NCBI GenBank assembly: GCA_032719365.1
Contig: CM064875.1
Coordinates: 31,022,693-31,086,692 of the forward strand
Origin: Prinsepia uniflora
Lineage: Eukaryota > Streptophyta > Magnoliopsida > Rosales > Rosaceae
DNA length: 64,000 bases
Reading direction: 5' to 3'
Shown here: positions 43,576 to 55,887 of the stretch, in pieces
Numbering within the stretch: the stretch's first letter is position 1
Layout: each line of letters begins with the position of its first letter
Position numbers and translations under genes: made by a program
Notes under the pieces: model-generated
The model's database searches: none
What the model saw: only the letters and a program-made list of their open reading frames with translations
Told to the model about the DNA's origin: nothing

Positions 43576-46154
43576 TGACAGGACCCGCCCCGATCCTCTC
43601 TGGGACCCATGGGGACGTGCCCTGTTCCCATCTGACACCCAATAATTCATACCAATTTTAACCTCAAAACATCAAATGCATAAATAACCAAATTAAAGTC
43701 ATACATCAAATCCGAATTAAACAGATGTCAGACAAGGGATGAAATCCAAAATTACAATTTGCGAGCACGACTCTAACATAAACCTGCGGGTACACCACCC
43801 AGCAGGAGTTCAGGTACGCAGAAGTAGCTCTATGCCTCAGCCTCAGGTTCCTCATCTACCTCAGTATCACGACCTGGAGGGGTTACCAAAAACATTAAGG
43901 GTGAGTGGACCGAAACTCAAGTTTATAAAATCATTTGATAAGTAAAACATATAATTTACCCCTCCGTTTTCCAAACATGCATGCAACCGTATTTAAAACC
44001 ATCAATCATATAATATGAACCAAAAATGCATATAATAAAACCATAATATCATTTTAGTCACTGCACTATACACTCCAACCCGACATTCCTGATGTCTGAC
44101 GTCCCTGACGCCCAATAAGGTCACAATCACAAGGCTACGCGTGCCACTCGGGTCTCAATTCCGAGTTCAATCCCCTAACCCTGTTCGGTTACAGCATCCC
44201 CGATGCTTAGCGTCCTAGACGCTGGACGTACTAGACGTCCGTGACCTCTCCGGGGTACCTCATCCGGAGGAGACAGTATCATATGGAAGGATCTATACAG
44301 TGCAGTAACAAATACATTTTATTGATATCCACATGCAAGGCATATATTTATACATAGATAAAATCCAAACCAAACCTTATGTTCCATCGGACGGGTCTCA
44401 AGCCCAAATACCGTGAAACGTGTCATAACCATAATTTCCATATCATCAGAACCGTTTATTTGATTTTAGCATGTGAATAAATAAGTAAATCGGAGAACAT
44501 TTTGAGCATGCAAGTGTTTAATGAAATAGGGCCTACTCACTGTACGATCCCGCTGCGAATCTGCGCGTACGGACCTGTACCGGGATTATCGTACAATTCC
44601 TGTCAGTTCAATTCACACGTAAGGGTCACTACAAATCCTTAATATTAATTCAAAAGAAAGTTCGAAACAGAAACCGGTTCGGGGAAACCGTCGACACGTT
44701 TCCCGAGGCAACCGGCCCTAAACTGACCCTTCAAACTATCTCAGATCAACATGGTTAATCCACCAACAATGTTCAGAATGATGAGAGGAATAAAATTCAT
44801 GTTGACCGTGATCGGAGATAAGCCCCAACACGCCCTCACGCGCCGCCCAAAGTGGATGCGCGTGAAAGTCACGCGCCTGACACTGTAGCTACAGTGTCAG
44901 CACCTTCACCCGTTTGTCTGTAATTCGGGCCTGCCACCCGCGGCTTGACCCGGTTAATTACCCATCAATTCCTACTCGATTTCAATCCAATTTGATCCTA
45001 ACATGTTATTTAAACATCTAATTTAAGTTCTGAGTTATTAACTAGCCAAATCGAATCCTCGAATGGCCTTTCGACTCGTGATCATCCAAACGGGTTGATC
45101 ACCCCAAATCACTGGTTTCTAAACCAAAATCAAATTAACCTTACATGAAGCATCATAGTATCACAACGAACTGGAAAACACACTCAATTGAACCAACACT
45201 CACCTGGAAGTAGTCGTCCAAACTTCTGAAATTCTTCTGAACACGGCAGTCACCGTCCCAGCTCACCTGTGGCTGGTTGCCTTCGATTTTGATATGGTTG
45301 TGTTCTAAACACTCCCAGGAAGCTTACTCTGTGATTAGAATGGTCCAACACACCGTAGAAATTAAACTTCCGATTTCCCTCCAAAAATCCCCGAAATGGT
45401 TTCTCTCTGGTTCCACTCTTATTTTTAGTCCTTTCAATACCAGAGTGAAGCTCACACACTATATAGTCGGTTTAAACAATTTCAAGCCGTCCCAGAGGCT
45501 CGTGGGTGTCCAATTTGTCCACCGAAAAATGTTCCCCGAAAAGCTTCAAACTTGAATTAACAATGGTGTCGTGCAAGGTGGATGCAACAGACCAAGTTCT
45601 AAAGCATCAGACACTCCCAACTTTCCAGCACACAATTGCATAATCAATTGCACATTTGAGCCACCGCACATGGTGGTGCCGCCCATGTCCCCCCCGCGGT
45701 TGCTACAGTAACAGGGCAAAAGACCAAAATGCCCCTGGTTTAGTAATTACCAGAATGCCCCTCACTTCCTAGACCCGTAACTCAGCCATACGAAGTCCGA
45801 TTTCGGCGTGCCGCCTGTCTACGGACTCAGGACGTCGAGACCTACCTATCGGTCCTTGAGTCGCGTGAAAATTAATTGCCAAACTAAAAGTCAAAATTTT
45901 TTGCCCGTGAAGTCCAATTTACGGTAATGCCCTTGAACTTCTGATAGTCGTAACTATTTCCCTGATCGTCCGAATTGGACGTGCCACCTGCCTATGAACT
46001 CGTGACGTCCTGAACTACGTCACGATCATAGGTCAAAGTCCATTTGACCCCCAAATTAAAAAGTCAACAATTTGGCCATCCATTCACAAGGGTAAAACGT
46101 CAATTGATACATTAAATTACAATATCGAAATCCTCGAATGTCCGGGGTGTTACA
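43576..46154 (-). mobile_element. Solo LTR 'U', chromovirus V family, reverse, inside V pol
   Basis: 2579 bp. Plus-strand ends TGACAGGACCCG and GGGGTGTTACA; flanks TCCGG at 43571-43575 and 46155-46159. It cuts integrase between the two His of the zinc finger and the rest. It shares the V hairpin arrays (44082-44112, 44193-44240), donor-like CAG|GTGAGT (45203), acceptor-like CCCCTCCAG (43874) and arm 43900-43910, but I do not find the 26-bp palindrome, so it is a diverged member. Confidence 0.93.
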
Positions 46155-47379
46155 TCCGGGAGGTACAAAGATGTACCGTACCCTCCGGAACCATTATTGG
46201 TGGCCAGGAATGAAGAAGGAAATTGCGGAGTTTGTGAGCAAATGCTTAACCTGTCAGCAAGTTAAGGCGGAACGGCAGAGACCTTATGGGGCTATGCAGC
46301 CACTTCCGATTCCCGAGTGGAAGTGGGATCACATCACCATGGACTTCGTCTTTAAGTTACCAAGGACTCAGAGTGGAGTGGACAGAGTATGGGTGATCGT
46401 GGATTGGTTAACCAAGTCAGCCCATTTTCTACCAGTTCAGGAGACTTATAAACCTAACCCACTGGCTCAATTGTTCGTAAAGGAAATCATATGATTGCAT
46501 GGTACACCAGAATCGATCGTGTTCGATTGTGATCCACGTTTCACTTCCAGGTTCTGGTGGAGTTTGCAAGCTACTTTGGGAACAACCCTACGTTTCAGTA
46601 CTGCGTTCCATCCACAGACTGATGGACAGTCTGAACGGACCATTCAGACCCTGGAGGACATGATGAGGTCCTGTGTGCTACAGTTTCAGGATTCTTGGGA
46701 TACTCATTTGCCATTGATGGAATTCGCTTGCAACAACAGCTATCAGACAAGCATCGGGATGGCACCTTATGAGGCACTGTATGGTCGACAGTGCAGGACA
46801 CCTATATGCTGGATGGAGATAGGGGAACGAGCGGCTGTAGGGCCAGAATTGATGGAATTAAGCCTGGAAACTGTTCGGGTTATCAAGGAGAGATTGAAGG
46901 CGGCACAAGATCGCCAAAAGAGTTATGCTGATCGACGGATTCGAGACTTGGAATTTGAAGTGGAAGATTTTGTCTTTCTGAAGTTATCTACGTGGAAAGG
47001 GATTATCCGTTTTGGTCGATGAGGGAAACTGAGTCCGCGTTTTATCGAACCATATGAGATCGTGGAGAGGATTGGCAGGGTTGCATACAGATTGGCACTA
47101 CCTCCAGAACTTTCTAGAGTTCACGACGTGTTTCACGTATCGATGCTGCGGAAGTACGTACATGATGCTTCCCATGTACTGGGGGAACAACCAATCGAAC
47201 TCCGAGGGGATTTGAGCTTTGAGGAACAACCAATACAGATCTTGGATCGGAAGGACAAGGTACTACGTCGGAAGACGATTCCTCTCGTGAAGATTCTCTG
47301 GAGAAACCAGAATCTGGAAGAAGCCACATGGGAGCCTGAGGCTCAGATGCGAGAACAATTTCCTCATTTGTTTCTTTGA
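46155..47379 (+). pseudogene. pol: Chromovirus V integrase and chromodomain-like C-terminus
   Basis: After the U insertion: 'HYWWPGMKKEIAEFVSKCLTCQQ' completes the HHCC zinc finger. Catalytic core: 'WDHITMDFVFKLP' (Asp), TGA at 46492-46494 in place of an Arg/Lys codon, 'ESIVFDCDPRFTSRFW' (Asp kept; usual SDRD is FDCD), 'TAFHPQTDGQSERTIQTLE' (Glu kept). C-terminal: TGA at 47021-47023 inside 'GR-stop-GKLSPRF', then 'GPYEI'-like 'EPYEIVERIGRVAYRLALP', 'VHDVFHVSMLRKYV'. The end 'LRRKTIPLVKILWRNQNLEEATWEPEAQMREQFPHLF' (split here: V-ILWRN, EEATWEPE, PHLF) is the chromodomain-like tail of Tekay-type chromoviruses, thought to guide integration to heterochromatin. Natural stop TGA 47377-47379. Confidence 0.88.
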
Positions 47380-47399
47380 AATTTCGGGACGAAATTTCT

Positions 47400-47412
47400 T
47401 AAGGGGGGAAGG
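47400..47412 (+). promoter_or_regulatory. Polypurine tract, chromovirus V
   Basis: AAGGGGGGAAGG, directly before the 3' LTR, preceded by the family ending ATTTCGGGACGAAATTTC. Confidence 0.88.
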
Positions 47413-47413
47413 T

Positions 47414-50188
47414 TGTAACACTCCGGAAATTCGAGGATTTTAATATTGTAATTTAATATATGAATTGACATTTTTACCCTTGTGAATGGTATGGCCAAAT
47501 TATTGACTTTTTGATTGGTGGGTCAAATGGACTTTGACCAGTAACCGTGACGTAGTTCAGGACGTCACGAGTTCATAGACAGGTGGCACGTCCAATTCGG
47601 ACGATCAGGGAAAAAGTTATGATTATCGGAAGTTCAGGGGCATTACCGTAAGTTGGACTTTAGGGGCGAAAATGTTGACTTTTTGTTTGGAAACTAATTT
47701 TCACATGACTCAAGGACCGTTAGGTAGGTCCCGATGTCCTGAGTCCGTAGACAGGCGGCACGCCAAAATCGGACTTCGTACGAGGAAGTTATGGTCAGAA
47801 ACGTGAAATTGGGAGGTTCGCGTCTCGGTTTTCGTGTCGAATATTTTATTCAGATATTCTGATTTTAGTACACCTGGATGAGTGACAAGTGTCACTCATC
47901 CATTGGCTAGATTGGATCAGCTCCACTAAGCATTTAAATAGAATTAAACCCACCTTTTGATCTCAGCCATTCATCTCAAAAACCTTCAGATTTAATCTCA
48001 TCCCTTGATCTCATTTCTGAGATTGAATCTGGACCCTCCATTTCATGTATCAGATTCCCTCCCCATTCTATATATTTTCCTAACCCGACACCCTCACATA
48101 CTGTCCATTAATTCAACACATCCGCATTGCACCCACTCTCTGTGTCTGTGTGTGAGAGACTCACTGGTGACGGCGGCTAACGGCGGCAAGGTGAGCTGTT
48201 TTTAACCCGAAACCGTTTTAAAAACTCAGGATTTGGAAGCTTGATTTCCAGCGTGTGTTGTCGAGTTCTATTGACCCTAATCGACTCTCTGAACTGGTAG
48301 GAAACTTTAGGACGTGTCTGCGTGACCAGAAGTGACCTGAATGGAGGTTAAACAGCGACGGAAGAACCGGGTCTGTTCATCGAGGTAAGCCTTTGATCCA
48401 GTCCTTGTTTATTGATTTTAATTAGGTAGAACCCTTTCTGGGATTAAGACGAGCATGTAGGAACAAACTAGAACAAAAACGGTTGAGAATTGAAGAAATG
48501 GTGACTGGGTCAGATCGCGGGTCTGATCGACCCGAGTTGCAGAGATACGGGTCAACCCGTCTGAGGACAGAGGTGATGAAGTGGCACCCTATCAGACCTG
48601 TCAGTGACGTGGACCACTCTTGTGTCGACATGTCTCACATGTCAGTGCACAGTCAGCACTGACATGTCAGTGACGTGGCCCAATCAGGGACTGCCACGTG
48701 TCACTAACATGTCAGTGACGTGGACCAGTGCCGTGCTGACACGTGGCACATGTCAGATCTGACACGTGGCCTGACAGATCAGGGAGGTGGACCAATCAGG
48801 TTTTGACACGTGGCACCAGTTAGAGTCTGACATGTCAGACCTGACAGTTGTCAGATGACGTCAGCATGACGTCATTATGACGTCAGCAGGGACTAATCTT
48901 GCGTTGACCGACGCGTTGACCGGCGCGTGGGGGAGCGTGTGAACAGTGTTTTTGGCGGGACCATCGCCATTCTTTAGGTTTCGACGATTCGGATCCAATG
49001 ACGGTGGTTTCGGGTCGATCGGAGATCATTATGTTGGTCAAAATGAGGTTTATTGCCTCAGGAAGCGCGTTCGGCTGGCCTTGCCGGGCCGGTTTTGGTC
49101 TAGGGTTTCATGGTTAAATTTTAGGGGTTTGTATTGGCCTTTACATATACTTTGGACATGACATGGATTATACAATTGTACCAGAACGAGGGTATACGTT
49201 CGGTTCCTAGCAGGATTGTACTGTGAGTGGGCCGTTTTCCTTAAACCCTTGCGTGCATAAATGTTTTCTGGTTTACTTATATATATTCATATACTAAAAA
49301 CAAATAACGGTTTTGATGATATGGACATTATGGTTATGGCACGTTTCACGGTATTTGGGCATGAGACTCGTCTGATGAAACTTAAAGATTGGTTTGGATT
49401 TTATCTATGTATATATATATGCTTTGCATGTGGATATCAATAAAATGTATTTGGTACTGCACTGTATAGATCCATTCATGTGATACTGTCTCTTCCGGAT
49501 GAGGTACCCCGGAGTGGTCACGGACGTCTAGAACGTCCAGCGTCTATGACGCTAAGCATCGGGGATGCTGTACCCGAACGGGGTTCGGGGATTGAACTCG
49601 GAATTGAGACCCGAGTGGCACGCGTAGCCTTGAGATTGTGACCTTATTGGACGTCAGGGACGTCAGACATCGGGGATGTCAAGATCGGAGTGTATAGTGC
49701 AGTGGCTAAAATTATGTTTATGGTTTTATTATATACCTTATGATACATATTATATGAATTATGTTTTTAATTTCTGATGCATGCATGTTTGGAAAACGGA
49801 GGGGTAAATTATACGTTTTGCTTACTAAACGATTTTATAAACTTGAAGTTTCGGCCCACTCACACTTGATGTTTTGGTAACCCCTCCAGGTCGTGCTAAT
49901 GAGGTAGAGGAGGAACCTGAGGCTGAGGCATAGATCTACTTCTGCGTACCTGAATCCCTGTTGGGTGATTTTACCCGCAGGTTTATGTTAGAGTCGTGCT
50001 CGCAACTTGTAGTTTTGGATTTCATCCCTTGTCTGACATCTGTTTATTTCGGATTTGATGCAAAACTTTAATTTGGTTTTTATGCATTTGAACGTTTAAG
50101 GTTAAAATTGGAACATTATTTTTTGTGTCAGACGGGAGCAGGGCACGTCCCCATGTGGTCCCAGAGAGGATCAGGGCGGGTCCTGTCA
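47414..50188 (+). repeat. Chromovirus V 3' LTR
   Basis: Same layout as the 5' LTR: palindrome 47876-47901, TATA 48069-48078, ACGTG-rich block 48590-48890, arm TGTGAGTGGGCCG 49222-49234, hairpin arrays 49522-49570 and 49650-49680, perfect partner arm 49852-49864, acceptor-like CCCCTCCAG about 49881-49889. The two LTRs differ at scattered sites, more than those of Z and less than those of the Tat element by eye. Confidence 0.93.
49650..49680. repeat. Two-unit mini-hairpin array with 16-bp period, V 3' LTR
   Basis: GACGTC-AGG-GACGTC, one A, then GACATC-GGG-GATGTC. Each unit is a 6-bp stem with a 3-base loop. A second cluster at 49539-49570 has AGCGTC-TAT-GACGCT, A, AGCATC-GGG-GATGCT. Confidence 0.9.
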
Positions 50189-52717
50189 TATAACCCATCC
50201 TAGGCACTTCCAGAGAAGATGCCAACTCGGGGCGCACATCCCCTAGGGAACACATCCCCGATATAGTCACGATGTCTCTATATATATAAGTATGCATACT
50301 ACTCGGGGTCTCACTCGGAGTCTTCTCCTAGGAATTCTTCATCTGGGAGGCTCATCTTCGGTCCTATTCCGATCATCTCTCCGGAATCTGGTCCGGGACC
50401 ACATCATAACACCCATTCTTGGGGGATCCCTATGGGGATACCCACTCTGGTCTGTAGATCGTGACTCTCCAGGTCGACGTCTGGAGGAGACCAATCAATA
50501 AGCTCGTAAGGAGGGTATATACATACTAGTATAGCAAACCATAAAAATGGGACTCACGCCAAATAACATAAAGAAACTGGGCATCTAGCCCGAACATAGG
50601 ACTAAACACGGCCTCTAGCCCGATTTCACGATAACTAGGCATCGAGCCCGAACTCAAATCAACTGGGCATCGAGCCCGATATCTTAGGGTCAATCACGAT
50701 CCCGATCATAGCGATGCGTGCAACCATCAATCCAGGACCGCTCTTAATCCTGGTATGTCGCCGTGAACACATCACTGCCGCAACCATCTCGAGACCATGG
50801 TGCACACGTCACCGATCGATCCTCTAAACCGTCAGCACTCCGAAGTCGAGCCTCCAGTGGCTGCTCAATAACGGGACGTGGATCGTGACCTCTCCGGAAA
50901 GAACGTATCCCAATCCGGAGGTGAGCGTCACGTCGTCCGTCGACGTGCACACGGCGCCCGTCGTGACCACGACTCAGACTCGTAGGTCATCAATAGGGCC
51001 TCATGCACGATTCAAAACCAAATCCAAATGGGTCTCATGCCCGGGTTTACCTTTTCAAAACCATTTCATGAAAATTGAAAGCGTATAAGCACGTATAAAA
51101 CCGAAAACCTCGAAATACGTGCCGTATGTAAACACACACCAAAATGCACTCAAGGCATCATAAAACAAATACTAAAACATTTATAAACATTTATGCATTC
51201 ATCGATTTCAGAAAGAAAGTCCACTCACAGACCGTCCGTGCTGCAGCCTCAATACGCGCGACGTACGCCTTCCCGGGTCAATCGTCGTCTTCGGGGTTCC
51301 CAAACCTATCCAAATCACATTAGAGGGTTACTAACTACTTAATTAAACCCTCACTAAAGCCCCCTAATTTTCCGGGATTTTACCTATTTTTAAACCCGCA
51401 CCGAAACCTTTGGATAATCCAAACTATATCGAGACGATGTCTGATCGACTCGAAACTAGTCCCAAAATGTTTATTATATCGAAACGATGATTTCACATGT
51501 TGGAAGTTCCCCCAAATTCCTCACCAAGCGCCCCAAGATGGCCTTGCGTGTGGGCCTCACGAGCCACTGCACAGGGTCATCCCTGTCCTCCAACCGACCG
51601 GTCCTACCAGTCGGTCCGGTTCTCCCCTGCAACTTGGACCGGCGTGACCGGTCCAGGTCCTACATGGTCTGGTTTTCGTCTTTTTCCTTCCTAATCAATC
51701 CTAATCTTCCTAACTTGATCCTAGGAACTTAAACCTATGAACCAAATCCTCTAAAACCTACAAAACCCAACCGGTCCAATTTTCCTCCACGGTTTAGTTT
51801 TTCCAAAATTTCCCCAGGAGTTCCTCAACCTCTAACCATCCTCAAAAACATCCTAACACGACCCTAGAAACCTATTTAAGTCAATACAATCACCCAAAAA
51901 GGCCCATAATGATTAAAATTGAAAAATGGGAAAATCGATTAAAACCGATACCTTTGGTTCGAGTTGCCTCCGCCGTTCACGGCGGCGCTGCCTTGGCCGG
52001 CCACCAATATCCTCTGTCCTCCTCTCACTCTCTTGGTTCCTCAGACATGATCATAGGGTTGAAGGGTTTGGATTTGGGGTGTAAGGTGATCGGGTTTGGG
52101 TTTGGTGGATGGGAAATGATCGATGAAGGAAAAGGGAAGGGATATGCATGAAGGAAAAATGATGGGGAATGGATGAATTACACTTTTCGTTCATCCATTG
52201 GGCCTGAGAAAGATCTGGGGCCCACTAAATGCCAAAAAGCCTTCTGTCTCGAAAAACGTGCAATAATACGTTCGAACTTCCATGAACTGTAACTTCGCTG
52301 TCGAATGTCCGAATTCGACGTGTCACCTGTCTATGGATTCGTATCATCTCGATCTATGTAACAGTCCTCGGCCCTCGGCCATCTGACCTCCTGAGTCAAA
52401 AGTCAACTTTATGCGCCTATTCAACCAAATTACCAAAATACCCCCAAACTTCCGATCGTCATAACTTCTTCCGGGAATGTCGGAATCAAACGTACCACCT
52501 GTCCATTAACTCATGACGTCCCGAACTACGTCACAGCCATCAGCCAAAGTCCATTTGACTGTCCGAACGAAAAGTCAACGTTTCGCCCATTCTAGGGGCA
52601 AAATCTTCATTTCACCCTGAATGTCCGTTAATCCTCGTATAATCCCCGATTAGTCTCGCTAATCCGTCATTAATCCTTAATTAATCCCACTACTTCAGGA
52701 CGGGTCGTTACAACGAT

Positions 52718-52950
52718 AGTTTGGTGTTGTGACCTTTAGATGGTCGGATCATGTTGAGTTAGATGTTTATGCTACTGGGAGCAGGCAGATTTGTCCGAAC
52801 CCCAATTGAGTGATGGAACCCCATTTGCATGATGGGCAGGAAATGCGAACCCTAGTAGTGATTGGTGATGTAGAGAATGTGAGTACAACAGATTTAGTTG
52901 ATGACCTTATTGGAAACCCTAGTTGAGTTGGGGGTAGGATTGGATTGACC
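52718..52950 (+). mobile_element. Third interior piece of LARD Y
   Basis: Collinear with about 30705-30830 of Z (GTTGTGAC...TAGATGGTCGGAT(T/C)ATGTTGAGTTA), with an insertion-like stretch near 52790-52930 not seen in Z. Ends GATTGACC, the left 8-bp duplication of the hAT-like element. Confidence 0.75.
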
Positions 52951-53126
52951 TAGCCCTCGGCATTAGGCTGGGGCGGGCAAGCCAGGCCCAAATTTTTTGG
53001 GCTTGGCCCGAGTCGGGCCGGGCTTATTAAATCATTTTTAAATTTGTGGGTCGGGCCGGGCGGGCTTAATGACATAAAAAAGAGCCCACGGGCTTTTATC
53101 GGGGCGGGTTTATATCGGGCTTTTTG

Positions 53127-55887
53127 TGACACGACCCATCCCAATCCCACCGGGATTACCGCGGGATGTTTCACGCTCCCGTCTGACAACGAGTGTCAGA
53201 CAAGGGATAACCTCAAGCCACTGCCCCAACTGGCTCCCAGAGTGCGCAAGGATCGATAGAGGAGGCATGCAATGTCCCGGTCTCCGCTGCAGTCGCATCC
53301 GCGATCAACCTGAAGGGCATTAAAAACAATAAAGGCTGTGAGTGGACGAAAATAAACAAGTTCATAAAATACATTTTATAAGACATTTATGCCCCTCAGT
53401 AAAAATGCATGCATGCATCAAAAATAGTAATCAAATAATTATTAGAAATAACCGTTAGGGCCTTAGCCCAGAAACCACAAACACCCTTTCAATCAAAAGT
53501 CGTTTCATAAATCCAGTGGTACACATTTACCACATTCCCTTCTCCGGCATCCCAGATGCCTAGCGTCCTAGACGCTTGACGTCCCAGACGTCATATCTCA
53601 CGGTATTAAAGCGACGCGTGCTGCCCGGGGTCTCACCTGGTCCATATCTCTGACATCCCAGATGTCTGACGTCCCAGACGTCTAATCATAGCAATCCTGT
53701 TCCTGAGTCATCATACAGTCCGGCTTCACCGTACAATGACCCCTCACAGGAAATGCACCGTGACTACCCCAGTGTCCCAGACATCTGGAGGAGACCATTA
53801 CATATCCTCATATCGAGATGGTTTATGGAAAACAGTTTATCTTTCATTTCCAAAATACCACAAGGGCCCTGTCCCGAATTTCCATAATACCATCACAAGT
53901 CCAAATACTTGGTTTATTAAATTCAAAATCATTCATTCAATTCCATTTTTGGGTCCCCGACCCAAAATCACATTTATAAATCAACTGGGCCCCTGGCCCG
54001 ATTTCGTAAATCAATTGGGCCCCTACCCGATGTTATAACTCAAATGGGTCTCAGCCCGAGTTTACTTTATCAAGTCTATAACCGTTTCATGAAATCATAT
54101 CCAAACCACAAATATGGAAATCAGTGCAAAACCAAAAAACCTCGATTTACGTGCAAACACGTAAATTGCCTCGAAATGCGTGAAATCATATTAATTCACC
54201 AATATCCAAATCAAATCATATAATCACAAATATAATCATCATGAAACAGTTATGCATGCATAGAATTTAAAAAACCAATGTCCACTCATAGACCATTTAA
54301 TCATGCGCCTCGATACGCGTGCCATCGGTCTTCCTGGGCCCTGTCATTAACACCGGGACTCCCAAACCTGTTCATATCACATTAGAGGGTTACTAGCCTC
54401 TTCATTAACATCCTATTCAAGTCCCGTAATTTTCCCGAATTTTTAACTATTTTTAAACTCGATTTAAAACCTTCGGACATCCCGAACAATGTCGAAACGG
54501 GGTCCGATTGACACGAATCCAAGGCCAAAATGTTCTTTACATTGTATAGGATAAAAGTCGTTTTGAAATCACCTTGAAAAACCGTCCAACGTGCCGTCAC
54601 ACGCCGCCGTGAGTGGCTGCGTATGACACCCACGCGCCTGCTACAGTAGAAGCTACAGTCATCGTCCCAACCCGACTGACTAATAAACAGGTCCGGTTGG
54701 CCCGCGGCGTGACCCTGCTGGGATTTCGTCAATTCCAACTCGATTCCATCTGTTTTTGATCCTAACATGATCATTAACCATCCAATAGGGTTCCATGTCC
54801 TTAATTAGCCTTAATAGCCCCATTAAACTCACCTTCGACCCGTGATCACCCAAACGGGTCGATCCCCAGAACTCACTGTTTTCAGACCATAACCAAATTA
54901 ACTTCCCATTAAGCTTCCTAAGGCTAATACGAACTGAAACAAACGATCAATTTGACAAGAAATTACCTGGAAGTGATCGTTCAAGTCTCTGCAACTTCAC
55001 TGAAATAGGAACCTCCGTTCCAGCCCAACAGTGGCTGGTTCCTCTCGAATTTGATGGGATTCAGTTCCAATCACTCTCAGAGGACTCAAACCGTCCTTCG
55101 TTTGGTCCAACAACCCTCAGAGATTAAACTAACAGCCCGTGGAAAAACTCCTCAGTGCCTCTGTGAATTGTCCCCCACAACTGACCCAAAACTGAAACAA
55201 AATGGTTGCCCGTGCTCTGAGTTTCTCCCATCCAGAGCATGCCATGCTCCCACTCAACCTCAAACTTCAAAACAGGGTTAAACAACTCCCCCCAATGTCA
55301 CTAACACAATTAAACAATCCCTTGGACTGATAACAAGCTTAAACAATTTCATCACTCAGTTCCACGGCTCCCCACTCACAGTTTTTTCAAATGAAACTGC
55401 CAAAATTACCATTTTGCCCTCCAATTGACAAATTACCAAAATGCCCTTCAACTTCCGTGACTCGTCACTCGGTCACTCGATGTCCGTTTTCAGCGTGCCA
55501 CCTGTCGTTGTACTCAGGGCATCGAGACCTACCTAACGGTCCTTGGCCCTCGGCCATCTAACCTCCCGGTCAAAAAGTCAACATTTTCCCCATTTTCGTC
55601 CAAATTACGAAAATGCCTTTGGACTTCCGAAGGTCATAACTTTCACCACGAACATCGGAATCGACCGTGCCACCCGTCTATGAACCCGTGATGTCCCAAA
55701 CTCCGTCACGGTCATCGGTCAATGTCCATTTGACCGCCCGAATTAAAAACTAACGTTTTACCCACGACTAGGGGCAAAACGGTCATTTTGCATCGTTCGT
55801 CCGATTTCGCCCAACTAATCACCGATTAACCCCTGTAATCATGATTAGTTACTAATCTAATCCCGAAATTCGCGATGGGTCTTTACA
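53127..55887 (-). repeat. LARD R 3' LTR (left copy)
   Basis: Plus-strand start TGACACGACCC, end GGGTCTTTACA. Landmarks (minus strand): donor-like CAG|GTAATT 54966, arm 54280-54290, hairpin arrays 53652-53682 and 53546-53592, CATGCATG about 53408, arm 53337-53347, acceptor-like CCCTTCAG at 53310, terminal hairpin near 53183-53203. Confidence 0.92.
53546..53592. repeat. Three-unit mini-hairpin array with 16-bp period, R LTR
   Basis: GGCATC-CCA-GATGCC (53546-53560), T, AGCGTC-CTA-GACGCT (53562-53576), T, GACGTC-CCA-GACGTC (53578-53592). Each unit is a perfect 6-bp stem with a 3-base loop, and units are spaced by a single T. A two-unit array follows at 53652-53682 (GACATC-CCA-GATGTC, T, GACGTC-CCA-GACGTC). 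Confidence 0.93.

Larger units (their letters stand above)
37546..50188 (+). mobile_element. Ty3/Gypsy chromovirus 'V' (Tekay/Del type), decayed
   Basis: 12.6 kb including solo LTR U, flanked by TATAA at 37541-37545 and 50189-50193. LTRs are 2767 and 2775 bp. Interior: initiator-Met PBS, gag with CCHC knuckle, protease, RT, RNase H, integrase, chromodomain-like end, PPT. Very long LTRs and a C-terminal chromodomain fit the Tekay (Del) lineage of plant chromoviruses. Pol carries TGA/TAG stops, two frameshifts and the U insertion, so it no longer makes a full polyprotein. It inserted into W, itself in Y. Confidence 0.93.
37026..52712 (-). mobile_element. Solo LTR 'W', reverse, split by chromovirus V
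   Basis: Pieces 37026-37545 and 50194-52712, about 3.04 kb. Plus-strand ends TGACAGGACCCG and GACGGGTCGTTACA; flanks ACGAT at 37021-37025 and 52713-52717. Only one LTR and no interior remain, so it is a solo LTR. Reading on the minus strand: boxes near 52530, degraded palindrome 52172-52197, donor-like AAAG|GTATCG at 51951, arm 51219-51229, hairpin repeats about 50570-50690, CATGCATG about 37293, arm 37223-37233, acceptor-like CCCTTCAG at 37198, and the terminal GTCTGACAC part near 37080. Confidence 0.92.

Noticed and set aside
52790..52940. Host-gene fragment between Y interior and the hAT-like element
   Set aside because: Short and without coding signal; related words occur at 62500-62660 in the next Y piece, so it is family sequence.
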